Source: Nocardia crassostreae
GTDB taxonomy: Bacteria > Actinomycetota > Actinomycetes > Mycobacteriales > Mycobacteriaceae
Reading direction: 5' to 3'
Length of the DNA stretch: 64,000 bases
NCBI RefSeq assembly: GCF_001613405.1
Contig: NZ_BDCH01000012.1
Coordinates: 1-64,000 of the forward strand
A program made the position numbers and the translations under genes. The notes under the pieces were generated by a model. That model ran no database searches. It was given only the letters and a program-made list of their open reading frames with translations, and was not told the DNA's origin. Shown one piece after another: positions 57,243-64,000 of the stretch (position 1 is the stretch's first letter; the number at the start of each line of letters is the position of its first letter).

Positions 57243-58403
57243 ATGACGGCGACCGCATCCGGGCGCGACGATTCGCGTCTGCTCGGCACCATCGTGCACT
57301 GCGCGTTCTACGTGTTGCTGGCCGCCTCGGTCCTGCGCTTCCTCATCGCCCATCACGAAAGTCCGCGCGCGCCATGGGTGATCGCACTGTCCGCGCTCCT
57401 CGCCGGACTGTATGTGATCAGCGAATTGCGCGAATCCCGGCGACCGCTGTGGTTCGCGCTCCTGGTGCTCGTCTGGGTGGTGCTGGTGCTCTACGCCCCG
57501 AGCTTCGCCTGGTGCGCGGTCCCGCTGCTGTACACGGGATTACGCATCCTGCCCCTGCACATCGCCTTGGGCCTCGTGGTCGTGCTCACCGCACTGGTGG
57601 TGGTCACCCAGCTGCGGCTGGCGGGCTGGGCCGACCCGAATCTGCTGCTCGCCCCGCCCGCTGTGGCCGCCATCAGCACCGCCCTGTTCGTCGGCCTGCA
57701 ACGGCAGACCCGGCGGCAGGCGGCGCTCATCGACGATCTGCGCGCCACCCGCCGGGAACTGGCCGAGACCGAGCGCCGCGAAGGCACCCTCGCCGAACGT
57801 CAGCGCCTCGCCATGGAAATCCACGACACCCTGGCCCAGGGCCTGTCCAGCCAGCGGATGTTGTTGCAGGCGGCCGATCGCATCTGGGAGCCCGACCCGT
57901 CGCAAGCCCGCGAACATGTCCGCGCCGCCGCCGGTGTGGCGGAGCAGAACCTCACGGAGGCACGGCGTTTCGTGCACGATCTGGCGCACGCGGAACTGGC
58001 TGCGGGCGGATCGCTGGCCGCCGCTCTGCGTGCGCTGGCGGCCCGGGAGGGCGGTATCGACATGCGAGTGCACGTCGAGGGCGATCCGGTGACCCTGCCG
58101 GGGCGCGTCGAGGCGACCCTCCTGCGAATCGCGCAGGGCGCGTTGGCGAATACCCGTGAGCACGCGCACGCCACCACCGTCGTCCTGACCCTCAGCTACC
58201 TGGATGATCAGGTGGTGCTCGACATCTCCGACGACGGACGAGGTTTCGACCCGGCCGCGCCCGGTGACAGTGCGCCCCACCGCGGTCACGGCTTGCCCGC
58301 CATGCGCGCGCGACTGAGCCAGCTCGGCGGCGCGCTGACCATCGAATCGGCCCCCGGTGACGGCACCGTGGTGTCCGCCGCAATCCCGCTGGAGGCGCCG
58401 TGA
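57243..58403 (+). CDS. Membrane sensor histidine kinase (NarL-type, HisKA_3)
   Basis: 386 residues. Five or six membrane helices occupy the first 160 residues; the dimerisation helix has the phosphoacceptor in RQRLAMEIHDTLAQGLSSQ, and the HATPase region has LLRIAQGALANTREHAHA and ISDDGRGFDP. Start ATG 57243 has GGAGGTGA four bases upstream. It is coupled to a LuxR-type response regulator by a GTGA overlap. No distinct sensory domain is seen, so it probably senses membrane or intramembrane signals, perhaps through the divergent GlcG/HbpS-like protein. Confidence 0.92.
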   Translation: MTATASGRDDSRLLGTIVHCAFYVLLAASVLRFLIAHHESPRAPWVIALSALLAGLYVISELRESRRPLWFALLVLVWVVLVLYAPSFAWCAVPLLYTGLRILPLHIALGLVVVLTALVVVTQLRLAGWADPNLLLAPPAVAAISTALFVGLQRQTRRQAALIDDLRATRRELAETERREGTLAERQRLAMEIHDTLAQGLSSQRMLLQAADRIWEPDPSQAREHVRAAAGVAEQNLTEARRFVHDLAHAELAAGGSLAAALRALAAREGGIDMRVHVEGDPVTLPGRVEATLLRIAQGALANTREHAHATTVVLTLSYLDDQVVLDISDDGRGFDPAAPGDSAPHRGHGLPAMRARLSQLGGALTIESAPGDGTVVSAAIPLEAP

Positions 58404-59040
58404 CCACCCCGAAACCCCCTGTCCGCCTGGTGATCTGTGATGACCACGCGGTGGTTCGCGCCGGGCTGCGCGCCCTGCTCGCCAGCGCGCCCGACATCGA
58501 GGTCATCGGCGAAGCGGGCAGCGGCCCCGAGGCGGTCGCCCTGGCCGATCGCCTACGGCCCGACGTCATCCTCATGGACCTGCAACTGGGCGGCGATATG
58601 GACGGCATCGAAGCTACCCGCCGCATCACCTCCCGCACCGGCGTCGTCCCCCGCGTCCTGGTCCTCACCACCTACGACACCGACGCCGACATCACCCGCG
58701 CCATTGCCGCAGGCGCCACCGGCTACCTCCTCAAAGCCGAACGCCCCGAAGAACTCTTCACCGCCGTCCACTCCGCCGCCCAAGGCCGAACCGCCCTCTC
58801 GGCCCCCGTCGCCAACCGCATGCTCACCCACATCCGCAACCCCCAACCCACCCTCACCCCCGAGAACTGGACATTCTCGCCCAGCTCGCCAACGGCCTGG
58901 CCAACCGGGAAATCGCCCGCACCCTCCATATCAGCGAAGCCACCGTCAAAACCCACCTGGGCCGCATCTACGACAAACTGGGCGTCGAAACCCGTGCCGC
59001 CGCCGTATCGGTCGCCAAGGAACAACGCCTCCTGACCTGA
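58400..59040 (+). pseudogene. NarL/LuxR-type response regulator with a frameshift in the linker
   Basis: The receiver domain is intact: VICDDHAVVRAGLRAL, phosphoacceptor in VILMDLQLGG, VLVLTTYDTD and GYLLKAERPEEL. At LTP (58857-58861, CCCCC) the frame is lost. One base over it reads ELDILAQLANGLANREIARTL and a LuxR HTH, ISEATVKTHLGRIYDKLGVE, ending TGA 59038-59040. Adding one C gives LTPRELDILA, the canonical start of the HTH, and a 213-residue protein. It is the partner of the kinase encoded just upstream. As sequenced, the DNA-binding domain is missing. Confidence 0.88.
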
Positions 59041-59080
59041 CAGCCCAAAGCCGTTCGCTCAGATCGGTAATGTCTGTCCG

Positions 59081-59818
59081 GTGACCGACGCCGCCGACCT
59101 GATGCGAATGTATCTGGCCGATCCAGACCAGCCTTTCCCCTCTGTCGAGCTGGCGGACCCGTCCGGACTGGTCGCCTTCGGCGGAGACCTGTCCCCACAG
59201 CGGCTCTTGAGCGCCTACTCCGCAGGCATCTTCCCCCGGTACAACCCCGGCGAAACGATCCAGTGGTACTGCCCCGACCCGCGCAGCATCCTGATTCCCA
59301 CGGACCTACGGGTAACCAAGTCCCACAACCGATCTGTCACCAAAGCCGACTACGCGGTAACCATGGACCGCGCCTTCGCCGACGTCATGACCAACTGCGC
59401 CGCTCCGCGTAACAGCGACGCCGGAACCTGGATCGGCTCCGACATGCAAGCGGCCTACCAGCAACTGCACCACCTCGGCCACGCCCACTCCGTCGAAGTA
59501 TGGCGCAACGGCACCCTCGTAGGCGGCCTCTACGGTGTCGCCACCGGCCGCTCCTTCGCAGGCGAGTCCATGTTCTCCCGTACCCGAGACACCTCCAAAA
59601 TCGCCCTCTACTGGCTCTGCGCCCAACTATCCGCCTGGGACTTCCCCCTCATCGACTGCCAAGTCCCCTCCCCCCACCTAACCTCCCTGGGCGCCACCAA
59701 CCTCCCCCGCGCCGCCTACCTCCACCTACACGCCCAAGCCGCCACCCGCCCCACCCTCCCCGGCCCCTGGCACTTCGAAATCCCAGTCCCCACCTCCCTC
59801 AACCACCTACCGGTGTGA
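59081..59818 (+). CDS. aat: Leucyl/phenylalanyl-tRNA--protein transferase
   Basis: 245 residues from GTG 59081. The family blocks are GLVAFGGDLSPQRLLSAYSAGIFPRY, WYCPDPRSILIP, GTWIGSDMQAAYQQLHHLGHAHSVEVW and GGLYGVATGRSFAGESMFSRTRDTSK. The enzyme adds Leu or Phe to proteins with N-terminal Arg or Lys and so marks them for ClpS/ClpAP. It is cytoplasmic. The 3' part uses C-rich codons heavily. It stands alone, 41 bases after the response regulator. Confidence 0.93.
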   Translation: MTDAADLMRMYLADPDQPFPSVELADPSGLVAFGGDLSPQRLLSAYSAGIFPRYNPGETIQWYCPDPRSILIPTDLRVTKSHNRSVTKADYAVTMDRAFADVMTNCAAPRNSDAGTWIGSDMQAAYQQLHHLGHAHSVEVWRNGTLVGGLYGVATGRSFAGESMFSRTRDTSKIALYWLCAQLSAWDFPLIDCQVPSPHLTSLGATNLPRAAYLHLHAQAATRPTLPGPWHFEIPVPTSLNHLPV

Positions 59819-59853
59819 ACGCTGTGTGTGGGTCTGCGCCGGGGGCAGTGTGA

Positions 59854-59988
59854 TCACGTCGATTTGCTGGAGCAGCGATTTCGGTATCTGTCCAGGTACA
59901 CCCCTGGAGTGGCGTCGGACTCGTCCCCGTAGGCGTTGGTCTCCAAAATGCCGCCGGAGAACTCGAAGAGCCTTGTCCACCAGGCCAT
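59854..59988 (-). CDS. Possible small protein or gene remnant
   Basis: 44 residues from ATG 59988, behind AGGGGGCGAG. It begins MAWWTRLFEFSGG and has a mixed composition with YGDESDATPGVYLDRYR, more protein-like than a random antisense frame in high-G+C DNA. I recognise no family. It could be a real small gene or the end of a lost gene in the 232-base gap between aat and the DUF6879 unit. Confidence 0.3.
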   Translation of the reverse strand: MAWWTRLFEFSGGILETNAYGDESDATPGVYLDRYRNRCSSKST

Positions 59989-60050
59989 CTCGCCCCCTGC
60001 GTCTGTGTCGATGAGTCAGGTCGGGAATGGCTCGACTACATCGGTCCCGC

Positions 60051-60422
60051 GTGACTGACCTTGACGCTAAGAGTTGGGAAGACGTCGACGCCATGAGCTT
60101 GCGGTTTCTCGGAAAGAATGGATCGAAGGTTGGTGACTGCCCGAGCTTGTTCGCCACGAGCCGGGATACCTACCTGATACAGGGATGGCGGACGGAGAAT
60201 CCCGAAACGGTCGAAATCCCGTATGTACTACTCGGTTACACCGAGCCCGACACGTTCATCGGCTCACCGATGGCCGATACCGGCAGGGGCACATTCACCC
60301 TTTCCGGGCGGCCGATCACCGAGCGGGACACACTGGATCAGCTCACGATGGAGAGCTACGAAACCGCTATCGAGGTGCCGAAGAATCGGAGGGCGTTCTA
60401 CGGTGGAGCTGAGACAGAATAA
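60051..60422 (+). CDS. Conserved small protein upstream of DUF6879 gene
   Basis: 123 residues from GTG 60051 (ATG 60027 is also open). It has SLRFLGKNG, DCPSLFATSRDTYLIQGW and a terminal YGG. Proteins of this kind are common as the first gene of DUF6879-XRE units in Streptomyces and Nocardia; I cannot give a function. A TACAT box lies 10 bases ahead of GTG 60051, so a leaderless mRNA is possible. It overlaps the DUF6879 gene by 20 bases. Confidence 0.7.
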   Translation: MTDLDAKSWEDVDAMSLRFLGKNGSKVGDCPSLFATSRDTYLIQGWRTENPETVEIPYVLLGYTEPDTFIGSPMADTGRGTFTLSGRPITERDTLDQLTMESYETAIEVPKNRRAFYGGAETE

Positions 60423-60942
60423 TCCCTGGCCGGACCTGTTCGGCGAAGCCCGGAAGTCGGTGTTCCACCTCGAAGTGCGGGACACGTACGCCGTTCCGAG
60501 CGAATCGGAACCGTTTCGTCGATTCCTTGCGGGCGAACCACGTCGACCCGATGAGGGTTGGGAGGCTTGGAGTTCGCTGATCGGAGCCTGCCGGAGCCGG
60601 GGAGTTACGGTCAGCCGGGTGCGCGTTGTTACGGTCCCGCACAGTGACTATCAGCGATGGTTACTGACCGAGACCCCGGACAACATCGCGGCCGGTGAGG
60701 ACATCCGTTATCTCCCTCGGCATCTCGTCGGTCCCGATCAGGCACCCGCCGATGACTTCTGGCTGCTCGATGATGTGAAGGTAGCGTTCAACCTGGTGGA
60801 CGAGGAGGGCAGACCCGCCGGTGCCGCGGTTACTACGGACCCGGACATCGTCGCCTACTGCCATCGATCGAAGGAACGGCTCTGGTCGATGGCAACACCC
60901 TTCGGCCGGTACTACGACACTTCGGTGACCGATCCGCAGTGA
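60403..60942 (+). CDS. DUF6879 domain protein
   Basis: 179 residues from GTG 60403. It has SVFHLEVRDTYAVPSESEPFRRFLAG, SRVRVVTVPHSDYQRWLL, ADDFWLLDDVKVAFN and DPDIVAYCHRSKERLWSMA, the pattern of the actinobacterial DUF6879 family. It is coupled to the XRE regulator by a GTGA overlap. Such proteins are found with Scr1/BldB-like DUF397 and XRE partners that act as regulatory pairs, but no biochemical role is known. Confidence 0.85.
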   Translation: MELRQNNPWPDLFGEARKSVFHLEVRDTYAVPSESEPFRRFLAGEPRRPDEGWEAWSSLIGACRSRGVTVSRVRVVTVPHSDYQRWLLTETPDNIAAGEDIRYLPRHLVGPDQAPADDFWLLDDVKVAFNLVDEEGRPAGAAVTTDPDIVAYCHRSKERLWSMATPFGRYYDTSVTDPQ

Positions 60943-61775
60943 CCGATTCGGTTCAGCAGCAACGGGAAGCTCTCGGCGAACGGCTCCGGGAGATCCGGCG
61001 TACGGCCGGACTTACCGGCCGGGAGCTCGCCCGTCGCGAAGGCTGGCATGAATCCAAGGTCTCCAAGATCGAGTACGGCAAGATCAAGCCCTCGGACACC
61101 GATCTCCGGGCCTACTGCCTGCACACCGGCACCGCGGACCAGTTGCCCGATCTGATTGCCACGCTGCGCCACTTGGACTCGGCCTACCTCGAGTGGCGGC
61201 GGATACTCGCCACGGGGACCCGGCACCGACAGCATCAGTCGGTACGGCTGGAGGCCGATGCGAAGCAGATTCGGAATTGGCAGCCACAGGTCGTTCCGGG
61301 GCTCTTGCAGACCGCTGAGTACGCGGAGGCGATTCTCCGATACGGCGTCGAGTTCTACCGCATTCCCGATGACGTGGATGCAGGAGTATCCAAACGTCTG
61401 GAGCGGCAACGGGTCCTGTACCGCAGCGACCATCGGTTCCACTTCCTGATAGCCGAGCAGGCGCTCTATACGACTGTGGGAGATCGGGATGTCATGGTGG
61501 GACAACTCGATCGGCTGTACACCATCCTCGGAATGCCACGGATCACGCTCGGCGTCGTCCCATTGACGGCGGAGGCTCGCGCCGCTGTCGAGAATTTCGT
61601 CATGTTCGACAATCGCCTGGTGAAAGTCGAGGGCGCGATAGCCGAGCTGACCATCACACAACCACGAGAATTGGCGATCTACGGAAGAGCCTTCGACACC
61701 CTGGCTCGCCAATCGGTGACGGGTGATGCGGCGCGGGCGCTGATCCGTAGCGCAATTAGCGCGCGGGCGTCGTGA
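60939..61775 (+). CDS. XRE-family regulator with DUF5753 domain
   Basis: 278 residues. The HTH is near residues 15-55 (LREIRRTAGLTGRELARREGWHESKVSKIEYGKIKPS). The DUF5753 region follows (QIRNWQPQVVPGLLQTAEYAEAIL, FLIAEQALY, LGVVPLTAEARAAVENFVMFD). These regulators are paired with small partners and control development or secondary metabolism. Start GTG 60939 overlaps the DUF6879 stop by four bases. Confidence 0.9.
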   Translation: MTDSVQQQREALGERLREIRRTAGLTGRELARREGWHESKVSKIEYGKIKPSDTDLRAYCLHTGTADQLPDLIATLRHLDSAYLEWRRILATGTRHRQHQSVRLEADAKQIRNWQPQVVPGLLQTAEYAEAILRYGVEFYRIPDDVDAGVSKRLERQRVLYRSDHRFHFLIAEQALYTTVGDRDVMVGQLDRLYTILGMPRITLGVVPLTAEARAAVENFVMFDNRLVKVEGAIAELTITQPRELAIYGRAFDTLARQSVTGDAARALIRSAISARAS

Positions 61776-61804
61776 GCCCTCGTCGGCGGTGTGAAACGGC
61801 GACG

Positions 61805-61857
61805 ACCGGGAACTGGTGGTGGGGGCTTCTCGGGGAATGCCGCCACCAGTTCCCGGT
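61805..61857. terminator. Bidirectional hairpin terminator
   Basis: Perfect 15-base arms, ACCGGGAACTGGTGG and its complement, around a 23-base loop. It sits between the convergent ends of the XRE gene and the SpoU methyltransferase gene. Confidence 0.75.
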
Positions 61858-61887
61858 GATCGCTGGTCCAGGTGAGGTGGTTCTGGG

Positions 61888-62406
61888 TCAGCACAATCCG
61901 GCTAGTTTGTAGAGGACCAGGGAGCCTGCTACTGCGACGTTGAGGCTGTTGCCGGTGCCCAGCATGGGGATTTCTACTGTGAGGTCGAGGCGGTCCAGGC
62001 CTTCGGGTGGGATACCGGTGGACTCGTTGCCGAGGACCATGATGGTGCGGCGGCGGGCGGTGGGGAGGTCTGCCAGGCGGATGGATTCGTCGGTTAGTTC
62101 TACGCCGATGAGGGCGGAGCCGCCCTGTTTTTGGCGATCCAGCCAGTGGGCGGGGCGGCCTTGGATCCAGTGCACACAGGAGCGGTGGCGGAGGGTGTTG
62201 CCTTTGTCCAAAGCTTCTGGGACCCAAGGTAAACGGGGGACCGCCAGGCAGGCGCCGGTGGCGTCGCAGGTGCGGAGCAGGGTGCCGAGGTTGACGCCGT
62301 GTTTGGGCCAGAGGGGGGCGGCGATGAGGTGGTTCCAGCAGCTGTGGGCGCGGGGGCGGCGGTCGCGGCGCAGTTCGGTGCGAGTGCGCAGCCGCGCGGC
62401 GGTCAT
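61888..62406 (-). CDS. TrmH/SpoU family RNA 2'-O-methyltransferase
   Basis: 172 residues, a short member. The three SpoU motifs are present: NLGTLLRTCDATG near the start, IMVLGNESTGIP, and IPMLGTGNSLNVAVAGSLVLYKLA, which form the knotted SAM site. It methylates tRNA or rRNA ribose. The start ATG 62406 is the only well-placed one. Confidence 0.9.
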   Translation of the reverse strand: MTAARLRTRTELRRDRRPRAHSCWNHLIAAPLWPKHGVNLGTLLRTCDATGACLAVPRLPWVPEALDKGNTLRHRSCVHWIQGRPAHWLDRQKQGGSALIGVELTDESIRLADLPTARRRTIMVLGNESTGIPPEGLDRLDLTVEIPMLGTGNSLNVAVAGSLVLYKLAGLC

Positions 62407-62764
62407 CGGCGGGAGGGAAGGACCTTCCCTTGGGGGAGAAGCAGATTCATGAGAGGCGATGCTTCACGGCGCATCGGGGGCCATCATTGGGAACTGGCGA
62501 TCTCACTCATGATAGGGCAACGGGGCTAGCGCTGTGCCGCCGAGTAGAGGGCACGACGGTACATGATGGGTATGGCGCGGAGCCGTTTGCAAAAGCCGTT
62601 GACGGTCCAAGCGGGGGCTGTTAGAACATCTGGAGGCCGTGCTGGAGGACGAGGAGGTGGTACCCGTGAACGTTGTATTGACGTGGGTGCTCCCCTTCGG
62701 GGTCACGGTTGGGCGGTAGGTCGTCCGGGAGTGCCGGTTACGAGCACTTCTGAAGGGCATGACC
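62407..62764. other. 358-base intergenic region with a possible leader peptide
   Basis: Between the SpoU methyltransferase and the hydrolase gene, no full gene is seen. A short frame from GTG 62666 to TAG 62717-62719 encodes 17 residues (starting VNVVLTWVL) behind a good GAGGAGG eight bases upstream. A small CCCC-TTC-GGGG hairpin lies within it. The same frame is open further upstream to 62603. It ends 45 bases before the hydrolase start, so it could be a leader peptide. The evidence is thin. Confidence 0.3.
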
Positions 62765-63496
62765 ATGCGATTTGTTTCTGAACGACGGCTTGATGATGGC
62801 GTTCTCGAGCGTGGGTTCACGCTCGGGGAGATTCCCGGGACACTGTGGACGGCCGAATCCGCTTCTGCGCCAACACCATTGATTTTGATGGGCCACCCCG
62901 GCGGGCTGGAGAAGATGTACCCTCGGCTGCTGGGACGGGCCCGGCACGCTGTAGGGGAAGGGTTTGCTGCGGCCACTATCGAGGGGCCGGGGAGTGGGGA
63001 GCGGCCGCGGTTGGCTGGGGCTGAGCAGGCTTATGCCGATCTGCATCGGGCGCTGCGGGCCGGGGAGCCGGTCAGCGATGACATTGTCGATCGGCTTGTG
63101 CTGCCTCTGGTCGATCAGGCGGTTCCGGAATGGCGGGCCGTGTTGGATGAGCTTCTCGCGCTGCCGGAGATTGGGGGGCCGGTTGGGTTTTCGGGAGGGG
63201 TGATATCGGTGGGCACTCGGTTGGCGGTGGTTGAGCCGCGGATTTCGGCCGCGGTTCTGTTCGCTGGGAGTTTTGTGCCGCGCGCCATTGTGGAGGAGGC
63301 GCGGAAGGTGACCATTCCGCTGCATGTGCTGTTGCAGTGGGATGACGAGGGCAATGATCGGCAGATGGCGCTGGAACTGTTCGACGCCTTCGGCTCCGAG
63401 GAGAAGACGCTGCACGCCAATATGGGCGGGCACACCGGCGTTCCCCAGTTCGCGGGGGAGGAAGCCAATCGGTTCTTCGCCAGACATCTGCAGTGA
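62765..63496 (+). CDS. Alpha/beta hydrolase-fold protein
   Basis: 243 residues. The fold signs are LILMGHPGGLEKMYPRLLGRARH, a nucleophile elbow Ser143 in VGFSGGVISVG, HVLLQWDDEGNDRQM (likely Asp) and ANMGGHTGVPQF (His). The elbow is GFSGGV instead of GxSxGG. Such proteins are related to dienelactone hydrolases. The start ATG 62765 is favoured over ATG 62759 because AAGGG is seven bases ahead. The substrate is unknown. Confidence 0.78.
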   Translation: MRFVSERRLDDGVLERGFTLGEIPGTLWTAESASAPTPLILMGHPGGLEKMYPRLLGRARHAVGEGFAAATIEGPGSGERPRLAGAEQAYADLHRALRAGEPVSDDIVDRLVLPLVDQAVPEWRAVLDELLALPEIGGPVGFSGGVISVGTRLAVVEPRISAAVLFAGSFVPRAIVEEARKVTIPLHVLLQWDDEGNDRQMALELFDAFGSEEKTLHANMGGHTGVPQFAGEEANRFFARHLQ

Positions 63497-63663
63497 GGCC
63501 GGGGTGTCAGGATGCCGACCTGATCCGGTTTGACCTCAACAAAGGTTGATGTAGCAGGCTGGGCGCATCGGTCCGATCTACCGGCCCGATGCGCCCCGCC
63601 GAGTATCCGTACACCCCTCGGCGGGGCGCGAAACCCCTCACTACGCGAGCTACGGTGGAAGTC

Positions 63664-63828
63664 GTGGGCATCATGGGCGAGCTGTTCCCGGGTAAGAAAT
63701 TGACCGATGAGGGCAGCGAGGATTCCAACGGGCAGGATCACCGGCCGCGGCTGGAAGTCAGCCTCGACGACGGCGTTATCCGCATCGCCCGGTCCACCCC
63801 GCCCGCAACCGACGAGCCGGAGAGCTAG
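63664..63828 (+). CDS. Small conserved protein (DUF6191-like)
   Basis: 54 residues from GTG 63664 (ATG 63673 possible). It has MGELFPGKKLTDEGSED and RLEVSLDDGVIRIAR, resembling a short actinobacterial family; I cannot assign a role. GGTGGA lies four bases upstream of the start. Its stop shares bases with the stop of the convergent gene at the window end. Confidence 0.6.
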   Translation: MGIMGELFPGKKLTDEGSEDSNGQDHRPRLEVSLDDGVIRIARSTPPATDEPES

Positions 63829-64000
63829 GTCTGGCGCAGCGGCTCGTAGACGTCGGCGCTGAGGCCGAAGGTCCAGGCGACGCCCTCGCGGGCGGTCTGG
63901 GTGGTGGGCGGGACGCGTAGCCAGTAGGTGCGGCTGGTGCCGTCCGACTCGGGGGTCGAGTTGATGACTTCGACCATGACCACGTCCTCGTCGTCCGAGA
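63825..64000 (-). CDS. Conserved hypothetical protein, 5' part outside the window
   Basis: The last 57 residues of a gene that begins beyond 64000. It contains DDEDVVMVEVINSTPESDGT, RTYWLRVPPTTQTAREGVAW and TFGLSADVYEPL, a pattern I associate with a conserved actinobacterial protein of unknown function. The stop is TAG 63825-63827. The frame is too short for more. Confidence 0.75.
   Translation of the reverse strand, partial: SDDEDVVMVEVINSTPESDGTSRTYWLRVPPTTQTAREGVAWTFGLSADVYEPLRQT

Noticed and set aside
59807..60157. A 116-codon minus-strand frame downstream of aat
   Set aside because: Arg-rich, with no motif, and it overlaps the start of the plus-strand gene at 60051; only the shorter frame 59854-59988 looks protein-like.

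Overview
The window looks like chromosomal DNA of a high-G+C, mycolic-acid-containing actinomycete, most likely Nocardia or a close relative. This rests on dense G/C-ending codons, many GTG starts, an antigen-85-like mycolyltransferase/esterase, a KstR-type steroid/cholesterol operator, two ECF sigma factors with actinobacterial-style partners, and an XRE/DUF5753-DUF6879 unit. No tRNA, rRNA, CRISPR array, insertion sequence or phage module was recognised.

Layout. 1-3.7 kb: a MarR regulator, a flavin-binding (PPOX) gene with an in-frame stop, an MFS exporter and RidA on the minus strand, with palindromic operators. 3.7-8.5 kb: an SGNH hydrolase, a P450/SRPBCC pair, a SlyD-type isomerase, and a ketosteroid-dehydrogenase-like flavoprotein behind a KstR site. 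8.6-14.0 kb: a single-chain 1821-residue acyl-CoA carboxylase. 14.2-18.9 kb: a Tat-exported phospholipase C, a membrane hydroxylase, and an ECF42 sigma factor with its YCII partner. 18.9-21.3 kb: a Septu-like ATPase + HNH unit. 21.4-26.6 kb: a secreted protein, an ECF41 sigma factor with a divergent AhpD-like partner, a mycolyltransferase, a VOC protein, and WYL and GntR regulators. 26.8-34.7 kb: a complete trans-4-hydroxy-L-proline catabolic operon. 34.8-48.5 kb: alpha/beta hydrolases, a flavin monooxygenase, a LAL regulator, a SARP + ATPase pair and secreted esterases. 48.8-55.9 kb: a GAF/PucR regulator and a desaturase-ACP-methyltransferase-P450-FAAL lipid cassette. 56-64 kb: a GlcG-like protein, a two-component system, Aat, an XRE/DUF6879 unit, an SpoU methyltransferase, a hydrolase and small conserved genes.

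The most interesting parts are: (i) the tightly coupled five-gene cassette at 50.8-55.9 kb, which predicts a carrier-bound, desaturated, methyl-modified and oxidised fatty acid with no obvious PKS or NRPS; (ii) the ATPase/HNH defence-like unit; (iii) regulatory DNA that can be read directly, namely the KstR site, mirrored ECF41 promoters, an ECF42 promoter, paired GntR operators and MarR palindromes.

An unusual number of genes are broken by one event each. There are in-frame stops in the PPOX gene and an esterase, and single-base frameshifts in the Septu-like ATPase, the PucR-type regulator, the FAAL and a response regulator. One hydrolase also has Phe where the catalytic Ser should be. Either the assembly has indel errors in G/C runs, or the strain carries real lesions. 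Raw reads would decide.
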